From assembly GCF_004342165.1 (NCBI RefSeq), contig NZ_SMAL01000008.1:58396-122395 (forward strand): DNA of 64,000 nt, in the 5' to 3' direction. Under the pieces are notes generated by a model that saw only the letters and a program-made list of their open reading frames with translations, was not told where the DNA came from and searched no databases. The first letter of the stretch is position 1, and each line of letters opens with the position of its first letter. This document shows positions 26,281 through 35,078 of this stretch, one piece after another. This stretch comes from Natranaerovirga pectinivora. GTDB taxonomy: Bacteria; Bacillota; Clostridia; Lachnospirales; DSM-24629. A program made the translations under genes and the position numbers.

Positions 26281-26309
26281 ATTATACTATATTTTTCACA
26301 ATGTGTCAA
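26281..26309 (-). promoter_or_regulatory. Consensus promoter of the ablA leader
   Basis: TTGACA (plus 26304-26309) and TATAAT (26281-26286) are both perfect and exactly 17 bases apart on the minus strand. Transcription should start near 26275. Confidence 0.9.
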
Positions 26310-26366
26310 AATGCCAAAGATTTGATGTTTTTAATTCAATCAATACATAATAAAAGACTGTATATA

Positions 26367-26395
26367 TTGACAAATAAAAGAAATAAAGGTAAAAT
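26367..26395 (+). promoter_or_regulatory. Promoter of the T-box/ilvB transcript
   Basis: TTGACA (26367-26372), 17 bases, TAAAAT (26390-26395). It lies only about 58 bases from the divergent ablA-leader promoter. Confidence 0.85.
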
Positions 26396-26401
26396 AACAA
26401 T

Positions 26402-26665
26402 AATAATTTTAAAGGCCTTGACAAGGAGGAGTATATATAATCAGATTTCTAGAGAGAGGATGCAGGTGCAAATTCCTTATGATGGTTATATAGAAGGTAG
26501 CCTTTGAGCCATGAACCGAACACGATAAGTAAGTAGACTTCATCGGATCCCACCGTTATAAGGGATAGCCTGTATTATCATTAAGAGCGTACAATTGTAC
26601 GAATTTAGGTGGTACCGCGAATATACCTTCGTCCTATATTTTTTTAGGATGAAGGTTTTTTATTT
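26402..26665 (+). ncRNA. T-box riboswitch controlling ilvB
   Basis: Senses uncharged tRNA and allows read-through when its amino acid is scarce. The T-box core AGGTGGTACCGCG is at 26607-26619. Stem I begins at the AGAGAGGATG motif near 26452, and CACCGTTAT near 26551 ends the stem III region. The terminator has arms 26626-26636 and 26645-26655 followed by TTTTTT. The downstream gene makes acetolactate, so a branched-chain amino acid tRNA is expected. I could not assign the specifier codon with confidence from the GAAC...AAGTA region (26517-26533). Confidence 0.93.
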
Positions 26666-26716
26666 TATAGCAGCAATTTTCATCCCACTATTCAATTCTA
26701 AGGAGGTTTTATATAT

Positions 26717-28429
26717 ATGGAGATTACTGGTGCAAAACTACTTTTAGAAGCATTAAAAAAGGAAGGTGTTGATACATTATTTGGATACCCAGGAGGGTAT
26801 GTTATTTCAATTTTTGATGCTCTTTATTCCGAACCTGCTATAAACTTAATACTACCTAGGCACGAACAAGCATTGATCCACGCTGCTGATGGCTACGCAC
26901 GAGCCACTGGAAAAGTTGGGGTTTGTTTGGTTACAAGCGGTCCTGGTGCAACCAATACCATCACAGGATTGGCTACTGCCTATTATGATTCTATTCCATT
27001 AATTTGTATTACAGGTCAAGTTCCAACTTCAATGATAGGCACCGATGCTTTTCAAGAAGCAGATATTTTTAACATCACCCGCTCTGTTTGCAAACACAAT
27101 TATTACGTAACAAAAAGGGAGGATCTTGGTCGCATTATAAAAGAAGCCTTTTATATTGCCACAACCGGAAGACCTGGACCTGTAGTAATTGATTTGCCAG
27201 GAGATATACAAAAAGAGCTTGGCTCTGCCCTTTATCCTGAAACCATCACTGTAGATGGTTATTGTGACAAGCCTGAGTTAGACGAAAATCTTATACTTGA
27301 CGCCACTGCTTTAATAAACAGTTCTAATAAGCCATTATTCCTTATTGGTGGTGGTATGCAAAATCAAGACTGCGCTAATAGTTTTTTAGAATTAGTTAAT
27401 AAGACCAATATTCCAGTAATAAGTACATTAATGGGTCTAGGTGTCTACCCAGAAAAAAGTCCCCATAACTTAGGAATGGTAGGTATGCATGGCTCCCTTG
27501 CAGCAAACCATGCCATAAGCAATTGTGATTTACTAATTGCTATTGGTACAAGGTTCACTGATAGAGTAACCTCTAAAATCGAAACCTTTGCCAAAGATGC
27601 TAAAATCATTCATATAGACATTGATGAATCAGAAATTAATAAAAGGGTTATGTGTAACATCTCGATTAACGGTGATGCACATCAAACTTTATCTTTATTA
27701 TTAAAACAAAATTACTCATTAAATATTGAAAGCTGGCTCAATGAGGTCGTTGATCTAAAGAAAAAAACCACTATATTAAATGATGAGTACAATCCCAGAG
27801 CCATCCTAAAAAAAATTGCTTCTCATTACGAAGATGCTGTTGTGTCAACGGATGTAGGACAACATCAAATGCATACAGCACAAAACTATCCTTTCAACAC
27901 CCCTAACACCTTACTAACATCAGGAGGAATGGGTACAATGGGCTTTGGTTTGCCTGCGGCTATAGGCGCCTCCATCGGCTTACCTAACAAACGTGTTATC
28001 TCCATCTCCGGAGATGGCGGTTTTCAAATGAATCTGCAAGAACTTGCTCTTGTAGCCCAGCTTGAATTGCCTATGATCATTATTATTTTTAATAATCAAT
28101 ATCTAGGTATGGTGAGACAATGGCAACAAATACTTTTCAACAAAAATTATTCATCTACTTGTTTACGCAAGAAGAAAAACTGTCCAAAGCTATGCAACAC
28201 TCCAGGCCCTAACTGTCCAGAGTATTCACCTAACTTTATAAAATTAGCAGATGCCTACAACATACCTGGCTACAGAGTATCTAATATGGCCGAACTAGAA
28301 GAAACCTTAGAAATATCTCAACAAAAAAACACTCCAATCTTAATTGAAGTGCTTCTGGAACCTGAAATTAATGTTTTACCAATGGTACCTTCAGGTGCCT
28401 CCTTAAATGAAATGATTACAGAGTTTTAA
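26717..28429 (+). CDS. ilvB: Acetolactate synthase large subunit
   Basis: Thiamine-diphosphate enzyme condensing pyruvate (or with 2-ketobutyrate) in valine, leucine and isoleucine synthesis. The N-terminal GYPGGYVISIFDAL and RHEQALIHAADGYARATGKVG, central DxDxSEINK, and C-terminal GDGGFQMNLQEL with FNNQYLGMVRQWQQ are present over 570 residues. After the ThDP motif there is a Cys-rich insertion with five Cys (about residues 476-496, CLRKKKNC...CPEY) seen in some clostridial homologues. AAGGAGG precedes the ATG. No small subunit (ilvN) follows; a terminator ends the unit. Confidence 0.95.
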   Translation: MEITGAKLLLEALKKEGVDTLFGYPGGYVISIFDALYSEPAINLILPRHEQALIHAADGYARATGKVGVCLVTSGPGATNTITGLATAYYDSIPLICITGQVPTSMIGTDAFQEADIFNITRSVCKHNYYVTKREDLGRIIKEAFYIATTGRPGPVVIDLPGDIQKELGSALYPETITVDGYCDKPELDENLILDATALINSSNKPLFLIGGGMQNQDCANSFLELVNKTNIPVISTLMGLGVYPEKSPHNLGMVGMHGSLAANHAISNCDLLIAIGTRFTDRVTSKIETFAKDAKIIHIDIDESEINKRVMCNISINGDAHQTLSLLLKQNYSLNIESWLNEVVDLKKKTTILNDEYNPRAILKKIASHYEDAVVSTDVGQHQMHTAQNYPFNTPNTLLTSGGMGTMGFGLPAAIGASIGLPNKRVISISGDGGFQMNLQELALVAQLELPMIIIIFNNQYLGMVRQWQQILFNKNYSSTCLRKKKNCPKLCNTPGPNCPEYSPNFIKLADAYNIPGYRVSNMAELEETLEISQQKNTPILIEVLLEPEINVLPMVPSGASLNEMITEF

Positions 28430-28460
28430 ATAAGACCCCACTTTGCGGGGTCTTATTGTT
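28429..28460 (+). terminator. Terminator of ilvB (bidirectional)
   Basis: AATAAGACCCC (28429-28439) and its complement (28447-28457) around ACTTTGC. The flanks allow it to serve also the convergent GGDEF-EAL gene ending at 28468. Confidence 0.88.
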
Positions 28461-28467
28461 AAATTTT

Positions 28468-30546
28468 TTATTTTAAAACTTCACTTAAAACCATAGGCTT
28501 TCCAATATGATACCCTTGGGCATAATCTATTCCTATTTTATTTAAACACTCAACAATCTTTTCATTCTCAACAAATTCAGCGACTGTTTCAATATTTAAT
28601 AAATGGGCTATTTGATTAATAGAATCTACCATTGCATAATCAATAGGGTTATTATTAATATTTTTAATAAAGGAACCATCAATCTTTAAATAATCTATAG
28701 GTAAGTATTTTAAATATTCAAAAGAAGTTAACCCACTACCAAAATCATCTAAAGCAAATTTGCATCCTAGTCTTCTTAGTTTATTAATAAAATCATTGGC
28801 AATATTAAAATTAGACAATGCAATTGTCTCTGTAATTTCAAAACAAATTTTTTCAGGGCTTATATCGTATTTTTCCAACTCTGAGATAATAAAATCAACA
28901 ATACTTTCATTATTTAAAGACGCACCTGAAATATTGATATTAAACTTTTCTATATCCTTTAATTTAATCTCTTCACTATTCTTTTCCATTGCAATAAGGA
29001 AGTTTTTAAACACCCATCTATCAATTGCCGGCATCATATTATACCTTTGAGCAGCAGACAAAAAAGCCCCAGGATAAATTAAATTGCCTTCTTTATCTAC
29101 CATTCTAATCAATGCTTCATAACTGTAACTATTTTCTTTATGAAGAGATTTAATCTTTTGATAATGCAATACAAACCTATTGTCTTCTAATGCTTCAGAA
29201 ATAGTTGACATCCACTGCATTTCCCCATGTCTTTCTGATAATGCTTCATCTTCATCCACATACAACTGATATGTATTGCCACCTTTTTCCTTTGAAACAT
29301 AACAAGCTCTATCTGCTTCACTAAGCAAAGTCTCAAATGTTTTATAATTTTGATTTACCGTTACAATCCCAATACTTACACCTGTTGTAAACAGTTTATT
29401 GTTCCAAACAAATCTATATCCTTGTATGGCATTACATATTTTTTCAGCTAATTTACAAGTATTTGTAGGTGATATGTTTTTTAGCAATATACCAAACTCA
29501 TCTCCACCTAATCTGGCAATTATATCCGTTTCTCTTGTATTGTTTTTCATCAATAAAGCAATTTGTTTTAAAAACTGATCTCCTGCAAAATGCCCACAAG
29601 TATCATTAATGATTTTAAACTGATCTAAATCAAGATATAAAAGAGCATGCTCCTCCAAAGCCGTTCTTGGTTGATTTACTACTTCTATCATATCTTCTTC
29701 AAATTTAAATCTATTTGGCAGCCCTGTTAAAACATCGTGCCTTGCTTGATAATGAAGCTTTTTAGTTAATTCACGGTGATTGGTTACATCTCTTAATACA
29801 ACCACTGAACCAATGACTTTTTGCAGGCGATTTTTAATAGGAGAAACCACACCTTCAACATAATATTCCTTACCCTCAAAATTTTTAATACTTGCATCTT
29901 GAGGCAGATAAACTGTTTCCTCTTGACATAAAACCTTGTCCATAAAATTTTTATAACCATCAATATTATTGCCATCTATAAGAACTAAAATATCAAAAAT
30001 ATTTTTTCCTAATACTTCTTTTTTTAATAATCCTGTTAATTTTTCTGCTACATAATTAAAACTGGTTATAGAACCATTTATATCTGTAGATAGTACACAA
30101 TCCCCAATGGACTCTAATGTAACCAATGCTTTTTCTTTTTCTTGATACAGATCGTCTTCCATTCTTTTTCTTTCTAGTGCATATCTCATAGACCGCTCTA
30201 GAGTAGAAGGGGTTACTTCTTTCTTAACCAAATACTCGTAAGCCCCTGTTTTCATAGCTTCAATATCAATATTGATATTATTATTGCCTGTTAACAAAAT
30301 TACAGGTGCCTTAATATTAAGTTCATTCATTTCCTTAAGAAGCTCCAACCCATTAAATTCACCCAAATTATAATCAAACACATATATATCGTGACAATTT
30401 CGACTTATTGTCTTTATAGCTTCTTTATAATTATACACCCATTCTAAGTCATAGATTACATTCTTAACATCTGAAAGGTAATCCTTCATAAGTATAAAAT
30501 CATCTTCATCATCATCTACCACGAGAACTTTTACAACTTCTTTCAC
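28468..30546 (-). CDS. Response regulator with PAS, GGDEF and EAL domains
   Basis: Cyclic-di-GMP turnover protein under phosphorelay control. Receiver domain (about 1-120) with acidic DDDEDD and phospho-acceptor VFDYNLGEFNG; PAS (about 140-255); GGDEF (about 265-430) with intact GGDEF and an upstream RETD, which fits an inhibitory I-site; EAL (about 440-690) with YEALIRM, ITET, DDFGSG and KIDGSFI intact. Both synthetic and hydrolytic sites look functional. I chose the GTG at 30546, 7 bases after a G-rich ribosome-binding site; the ATG at 30564 overlaps the previous stop (ATGA) but has no such site. It is the last of a four-gene signalling operon. Confidence 0.93.
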   Translation of the reverse strand: MKEVVKVLVVDDDEDDFILMKDYLSDVKNVIYDLEWVYNYKEAIKTISRNCHDIYVFDYNLGEFNGLELLKEMNELNIKAPVILLTGNNNINIDIEAMKTGAYEYLVKKEVTPSTLERSMRYALERKRMEDDLYQEKEKALVTLESIGDCVLSTDINGSITSFNYVAEKLTGLLKKEVLGKNIFDILVLIDGNNIDGYKNFMDKVLCQEETVYLPQDASIKNFEGKEYYVEGVVSPIKNRLQKVIGSVVVLRDVTNHRELTKKLHYQARHDVLTGLPNRFKFEEDMIEVVNQPRTALEEHALLYLDLDQFKIINDTCGHFAGDQFLKQIALLMKNNTRETDIIARLGGDEFGILLKNISPTNTCKLAEKICNAIQGYRFVWNNKLFTTGVSIGIVTVNQNYKTFETLLSEADRACYVSKEKGGNTYQLYVDEDEALSERHGEMQWMSTISEALEDNRFVLHYQKIKSLHKENSYSYEALIRMVDKEGNLIYPGAFLSAAQRYNMMPAIDRWVFKNFLIAMEKNSEEIKLKDIEKFNINISGASLNNESIVDFIISELEKYDISPEKICFEITETIALSNFNIANDFINKLRRLGCKFALDDFGSGLTSFEYLKYLPIDYLKIDGSFIKNINNNPIDYAMVDSINQIAHLLNIETVAEFVENEKIVECLNKIGIDYAQGYHIGKPMVLSEVLK

Positions 30547-30560
30547 CAATGATCCCCCCC

Positions 30561-30998
30561 TCATTTAGTACCATTTAAAATTACTCGATATCCCCTATAC
30601 AACTTCTTTAACTCTCTTAATACTTTTTTCATTTCATCAAAACTATTTGGTTTTGGAAAATAATATTTAACACCTAATTCAAAGGCTTTTTTCTTATCTG
30701 ATTCACTTTTAGACGTAGAGAAAATAGCAATTGGAATGTGAGTAAGCCTTTCACTTTTACTGATTTCATTAATCGCCTCAAAACCATTTTTTTTAGGCAT
30801 ATTCAAATCAACCACTATTAATGCTGGTAAATCCTTACGACTTTCTCTACTATATAAATACTCAACCAATTCCTCACCATCTTCAACTAGAACCAATGGA
30901 TTAGGCACACCTACTTCTTCAAAGCATTCTTTAATCATAAGTCTGTCATCCGGATCATCATCCGCAATTAGAATATCTTTATATTGAACATACAACAT
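30561..30998 (-). CDS. Single-domain response regulator (Rcp1-like)
   Basis: A 145-residue CheY-like receiver of the subtype paired with phytochrome-like kinases. The acidic pocket is ADDDPDDR near residue 12, the phospho-Asp is in VVDLNMPKKNG near 62, the Thr/Ser and Lys are in IFSTSKSESDKKKA and YFPKPNSFDEM. No output domain. It starts one base into the end of the upstream kinase gene and overlaps the next by four bases, showing translational coupling. It probably carries phosphate between the kinase and the GGDEF-EAL protein. Confidence 0.95.
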   Translation of the reverse strand: MLYVQYKDILIADDDPDDRLMIKECFEEVGVPNPLVLVEDGEELVEYLYSRESRKDLPALIVVDLNMPKKNGFEAINEISKSERLTHIPIAIFSTSKSESDKKKAFELGVKYYFPKPNSFDEMKKVLRELKKLYRGYRVILNGTK

Positions 30999-32905
30999 TA
31001 CGCTTCCCCCATAATACCACTTTGTTTCTTTGGCAATCTTATTATAAAAGTTGTTCCTACTTCTTTTTCACTTTCTATCCTAACGCTTCCACCGTGATTT
31101 TCAATAATCCTTTTACATATAGCCAATCCAACACCAGTCCCCTCATACTGAGTACGTCCATGTAATCTTTGAAAAACACCAAATATACGATCATAGTATT
31201 TAGAATCAATTCCAATACCATTGTCCTCTATATAAATATCATAGTACGTAGAACTATTTTGATGCCATTCTTCTTTTTGATCTTCTATAACTTCTTTACT
31301 ATAAATCATAATACTCGGAGAAACATCCTCTTTAGTAAACTTTAAAGCATTCCCAATAAAATTCTGGAACAATTGTCTCATCTGAGTTTTTTCCCCTTCT
31401 ATTACAGGCAATTCTCCTACAAGCACATCACCTTTTTTACTTTCAATGCTTACTTCCAAATCTAAAACAACTTCTAGAACAATGTTTTTAAGATCTATTT
31501 CTTCATTGTTTTTTACTGTCGTTGTAACTCTGGAGTATGCTAGCAGACCTTCTATTAATGTTTGCATTCTTTCAGTTGCAGCCGTTATCCTATTAAGATA
31601 ATCCATTCCATGTTCATCTAAGTTATCTGCATACTTGTCTTTAAGTCTATTCCCAAAAGATATTACTTTCCTAAGTGGCTCTTGCAAGTCATGAGACGCA
31701 ACATAAGCAAACTCTTCTAATTGTCCGTTTGAACGGGCTAACTCTTCTGCTTGTAACCTTAAAGCTTTTTCCGCTTTTTTTATCTCTGTAATGTCTTTAA
31801 TTGTACATACAAAGTACTTCATACTATTATCTGGATTTTTAATTGCAGAACAACTAAACAAAACGGGAATGATCTTCCCTTCCTTTGTCACAATCATGGT
31901 TTCTATATTTCTTAATTGCCCTTCTTTAACTAGATTCTTAAGATGTTCATTATCAAAGGGATTATTATCCCTATTAAGAACAAATCGATTAATTGGTTTA
32001 TCCATAAGTTCTTCTTCTTTATAATCTAACAAATCTAATGTAGCACTGTTTACTGTAATAATTCTAAAGTATGGATTTATAACAACAAGAGAATCCATCA
32101 TACTGGCAATAACATTGTCCATATAGTCTTTAGAAACCGTGGTCTTTTGCAATTGAAAGGCCATGGTATTAAAAGAATTTGCCAACCTTCCTATTTCATC
32201 AGCTGATTTAATGATTACAGGTTCAAAGTGATCCGTTCCTTCTGCCACGATTTTCTTAGTCGCTTTTTCTAAAGTAATAAGAGGTTTAGTAATCCATACA
32301 GATATTGAAGCCCCTAATAATAATAATGAAATTAAGAAAATACAAAGGGCTATAATTGAAGTATAGGTGGTCACAACATTGATTTTGTCTTTAATAGTAC
32401 TTGTATTTAATCCTAAAACAATTGCTCCCACATACCTATCATTCTTATCATGTATAGAAATTACAAAACCATAGTACTCTCCTGATTCATTGTTGTATAT
32501 AACAATATCATCTTTTTTATTATTAATTACTTCAAGCACTTCTGGAATATCTAAGCTTTTTCCTCTATAATGAAGTTCAGGATTGGTAACCAAATAATCC
32601 CTATTGTGAAATAAAATCTCACCTTTATCATCTACAACCATTGCATATCGTACATCTTCATATTTTTCTACTACTTCGTGACAAAAATATTCAAAAACCA
32701 TATTATCACTAATTTGTAAATCAAATCCTAAAACTCTTTCCATTTGAATTTTTAAGGTCTCACCTATTACCATCAATTCAGCTTTTGCAGCTTTTGTATA
32801 TTCTTTTTCAAAATAATGTTTACTCACTATATAATCAGTAGCTACTAATAATGCTAAAAAAACAAATAAGAAAAATAGTATTTTTACTTGTAATTTCTTA
32901 AACAC
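30998..32905 (-). CDS. Membrane sensor histidine kinase with Cache, HAMP and PAS domains
   Basis: A 635-residue kinase. First membrane segment about 7-27, extracellular single-Cache-like domain about 30-180, second segment about 184-206, HAMP about 207-258, PAS about 265-385. The HisKA motif FAYVASHDLQEPLRKV carries the phospho-His, and the ATPase boxes are NFIGNALKFT, DNGIGID and GTGVGLAICKRI. The dimerisation helix is of the phytochrome-kinase type that pairs with Rcp1-like regulators, as here. The start is GTG at 32905, 6 bases after GGGAGAGG. The binding lipoprotein gene lies 3 bases upstream and may feed it its ligand. Confidence 0.93.
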   Translation of the reverse strand: MFKKLQVKILFFLFVFLALLVATDYIVSKHYFEKEYTKAAKAELMVIGETLKIQMERVLGFDLQISDNMVFEYFCHEVVEKYEDVRYAMVVDDKGEILFHNRDYLVTNPELHYRGKSLDIPEVLEVINNKKDDIVIYNNESGEYYGFVISIHDKNDRYVGAIVLGLNTSTIKDKINVVTTYTSIIALCIFLISLLLLGASISVWITKPLITLEKATKKIVAEGTDHFEPVIIKSADEIGRLANSFNTMAFQLQKTTVSKDYMDNVIASMMDSLVVINPYFRIITVNSATLDLLDYKEEELMDKPINRFVLNRDNNPFDNEHLKNLVKEGQLRNIETMIVTKEGKIIPVLFSCSAIKNPDNSMKYFVCTIKDITEIKKAEKALRLQAEELARSNGQLEEFAYVASHDLQEPLRKVISFGNRLKDKYADNLDEHGMDYLNRITAATERMQTLIEGLLAYSRVTTTVKNNEEIDLKNIVLEVVLDLEVSIESKKGDVLVGELPVIEGEKTQMRQLFQNFIGNALKFTKEDVSPSIMIYSKEVIEDQKEEWHQNSSTYYDIYIEDNGIGIDSKYYDRIFGVFQRLHGRTQYEGTGVGLAICKRIIENHGGSVRIESEKEVGTTFIIRLPKKQSGIMGEA

Positions 32906-32908
32906 ATA

Positions 32909-34012
32909 TTACCTCTCCCATTCATACATAGTCTTAACTTCTGTACTCAACAAAACTTTTGCACTTACATCAATATCAAGAGTCCTAGCTCTTGCCAAAC
33001 TAATTAATTGCTGTCCTTTTGTTGTATGGTCCATAGGTATATCTGCTGGACTAACACCGTGAACAAGTATTTGTCTAGCTTTTTTTCCTGCTGAAAGGCC
33101 TTGTTCATATCCTGATACAGACACAACAGCAAGGGTTCCATAAGAAGCTCTATCATACCAATAACTAAAATCTGGTAAATTACTATTCTCTTTTACCCAT
33201 CTTAATACATCTCTATAATGTACATTCTTGTTGTTTTCATTTTTATAATTAAAAATACCAATCAAACCTATAGCATCAACTTGATCTTGATATTCTAACA
33301 TTTTACTTTGGAACTCATCATATGTATAAATTGTATCCCATATAGGAAATTCTATCTCAGGGAACCTGTGTAACTGTTCTCTCATTCTAGCCTCTACTGG
33401 TCCCCATATAGGTGAATCATCAAAAACAACTGCTACACTCTTAATATCTGGTGCTACTTCTAATAATAAATTTAAACTTTCAGCAAAATGCTCTATCTCT
33501 AATACCCCTGTTACATTGTTGCTTTTATCATAACCATACTCTTCTGGTAATTTATTCACACCACAAAACACAAATGGAATATCTGTATTAAGGTAATGGG
33601 TTACAACAAATTCTTGAGCCTCATCATCACTGGTAAATACCAAGTCTGGTTGCCAAGTGTCAATAACGCCTCTAGCTTGTGCACCTATTTCTTCTAACCA
33701 TTCTATATTGCTTTTGTTTTTAGCATCCATTTCTATCACTTTATACTCTACATCAATATCTTGACCTAAACCATCCTTGAACCCTTGAAGTTGGGTTTCA
33801 GTCCACTCCCAAGGTGTATGATAGCTCATTACATGTAATACTTTAAATGTTTTATCAGGTATTTCCATTTCAATAGTACTCTCATTTTGATCCCCTTCAA
33901 TGATCCCAATGTTGTCTTCTACTGCTTTTTTATTGCTTTCACAAGCACTTAATCCTACTATTAATATGACTATAATACTTGCTAAAACAAACTTACTATA
34001 CCACTTCCCCAT
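32909..34012 (-). CDS. Binding-protein-like lipoprotein (ABC_sub_bind family)
   Basis: Lipid-anchored extracellular protein of about 367 residues. A hydrophobic signal ends in IVGLSAC, followed by a two-lobed periplasmic-binding fold with VLHVMSYHTPWEWTETQLQGFKDGL and DIKSVAVVFDDSPIWGPVEAR, resembling the TrpX/ABC_sub_bind family. No permease or ATPase accompanies it; instead it begins a signalling operon with the sensor kinase. It probably presents a ligand to the kinase rather than to a transporter. The start was placed at the ATG at 34012, with GAGG 9 bases upstream; two earlier in-frame ATGs are possible. Ligand unknown. Confidence 0.85.
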   Translation of the reverse strand: MGKWYSKFVLASIIVILIVGLSACESNKKAVEDNIGIIEGDQNESTIEMEIPDKTFKVLHVMSYHTPWEWTETQLQGFKDGLGQDIDVEYKVIEMDAKNKSNIEWLEEIGAQARGVIDTWQPDLVFTSDDEAQEFVVTHYLNTDIPFVFCGVNKLPEEYGYDKSNNVTGVLEIEHFAESLNLLLEVAPDIKSVAVVFDDSPIWGPVEARMREQLHRFPEIEFPIWDTIYTYDEFQSKMLEYQDQVDAIGLIGIFNYKNENNKNVHYRDVLRWVKENSNLPDFSYWYDRASYGTLAVVSVSGYEQGLSAGKKARQILVHGVSPADIPMDHTTKGQQLISLARARTLDIDVSAKVLLSTEVKTMYEWER

Positions 34013-34212
34013 TTTTCCCATCCTCATTTCTCATTATTTTATATTGTTTGTAAAAATACCAAGAATGTCTTTAGTGTTTTATGTATTATTGTATCATTTT
34101 TTGCCATTTATTACAATACACATACCTAACTTAAGCCCTTTATACAGCATCTTTCATAACAAAAAAAAGCCCATTTAATTCTGGACTTTTCCTTCAAACT
34201 TCATCTATTATT

Positions 34213-35055
34213 CTAAATACTATTGTTTAGCCTCAAACTAATATCTAATGATCGTATTGTATGGGTTAAAGCACCAACTGATATAAAATCAACCCCTGTT
34301 TTTGCTACAGACAACAACTCTTTATCCCCCATATTACCTGATGCTTCTATAAGGGCTCTTTTGCCAATTAATCTCACTGCTTCTTCCATCATATCCACTG
34401 ACATATTATCTAACATTATAATATCTACACCAGCTTCTAGCCCTTCTTTAACGCCCTCTATAGACTCTACCTCTACTTCAATTTTTAGAGTATGAGGTGC
34501 ATTAGATTTCCCTAAAGCAATTGCCTTTTTAATACCACCAGCAGCACTAATATGATTGTCTTTTATTAAAATCCCATCAGAAAGATTATGTCTATGATTT
34601 AGACCTCCACCTACTTTTACAGCGTATTTTTCTAAAACCCTTAAGCCTGGTGTTGTTTTTCTTGTATCAATAATCTTAGCATTAGTACCCTTAACCTTTT
34701 GTACAAGTTCATTTGTTTTTGTTGCAATGCCAGATAATCTCTGTAAAAAATTCAAAGCAACACGTTCACCTGTTAATATGGCTCTTGTATTGCCTACTAT
34801 CTCTCCAATAATATCTCCTTTAGATACTTTTTCTCCATCAAAAAAATTCAAATGAATCAGAACACTAGAATCAATACTATGGAAAACTTTTTTAAACACT
34901 TCTAAACCACAGATTATCCCCTCTTCTTTTGCAATTAAATTCCCTTTTGTTCTGTGATCCTTAGATACTGTACTAAGGGTTGTTACATCACCAGTTCCAA
35001 TATCTTCCTCTAATGCCCTATTTATTATTGTATCTATTAAAAACGCATCAAACAT
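34213..35055 (-). CDS. nadC: Nicotinate-nucleotide pyrophosphorylase (quinolinate phosphoribosyltransferase)
   Basis: Third step of de novo NAD synthesis: quinolinate plus PRPP gives nicotinate mononucleotide. Length is 280 residues. EDIGTGDVTT near residue 17, FLQRLSGIAT, IIDTRKTTPGLRVLEKYAVKVGGG with basic active-site residues, and NHRHNLSDGILIKDNH are present. It follows nadB by 23 bases in the nadABC operon. A hairpin-poor AT-rich gap follows toward the signalling operon. Confidence 0.97.
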   Translation of the reverse strand: MFDAFLIDTIINRALEEDIGTGDVTTLSTVSKDHRTKGNLIAKEEGIICGLEVFKKVFHSIDSSVLIHLNFFDGEKVSKGDIIGEIVGNTRAILTGERVALNFLQRLSGIATKTNELVQKVKGTNAKIIDTRKTTPGLRVLEKYAVKVGGGLNHRHNLSDGILIKDNHISAAGGIKKAIALGKSNAPHTLKIEVEVESIEGVKEGLEAGVDIIMLDNMSVDMMEEAVRLIGKRALIEASGNMGDKELLSVAKTGVDFISVGALTHTIRSLDISLRLNNSI

Positions 35056-35078
35056 AATACACCATCCTTTTCATTTAC

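Noticed and set aside
26139..26507. A 122-codon plus-strand open frame
   Set aside because: It crosses the divergent ablA-leader and T-box promoters and enters the T-box; no ribosome-binding site or family resemblance.
32909..34012. Solute-binding subunit of a classical ABC importer
   Set aside because: No permease or ATPase gene is adjacent; the gene is coupled to a sensor kinase and response regulators.
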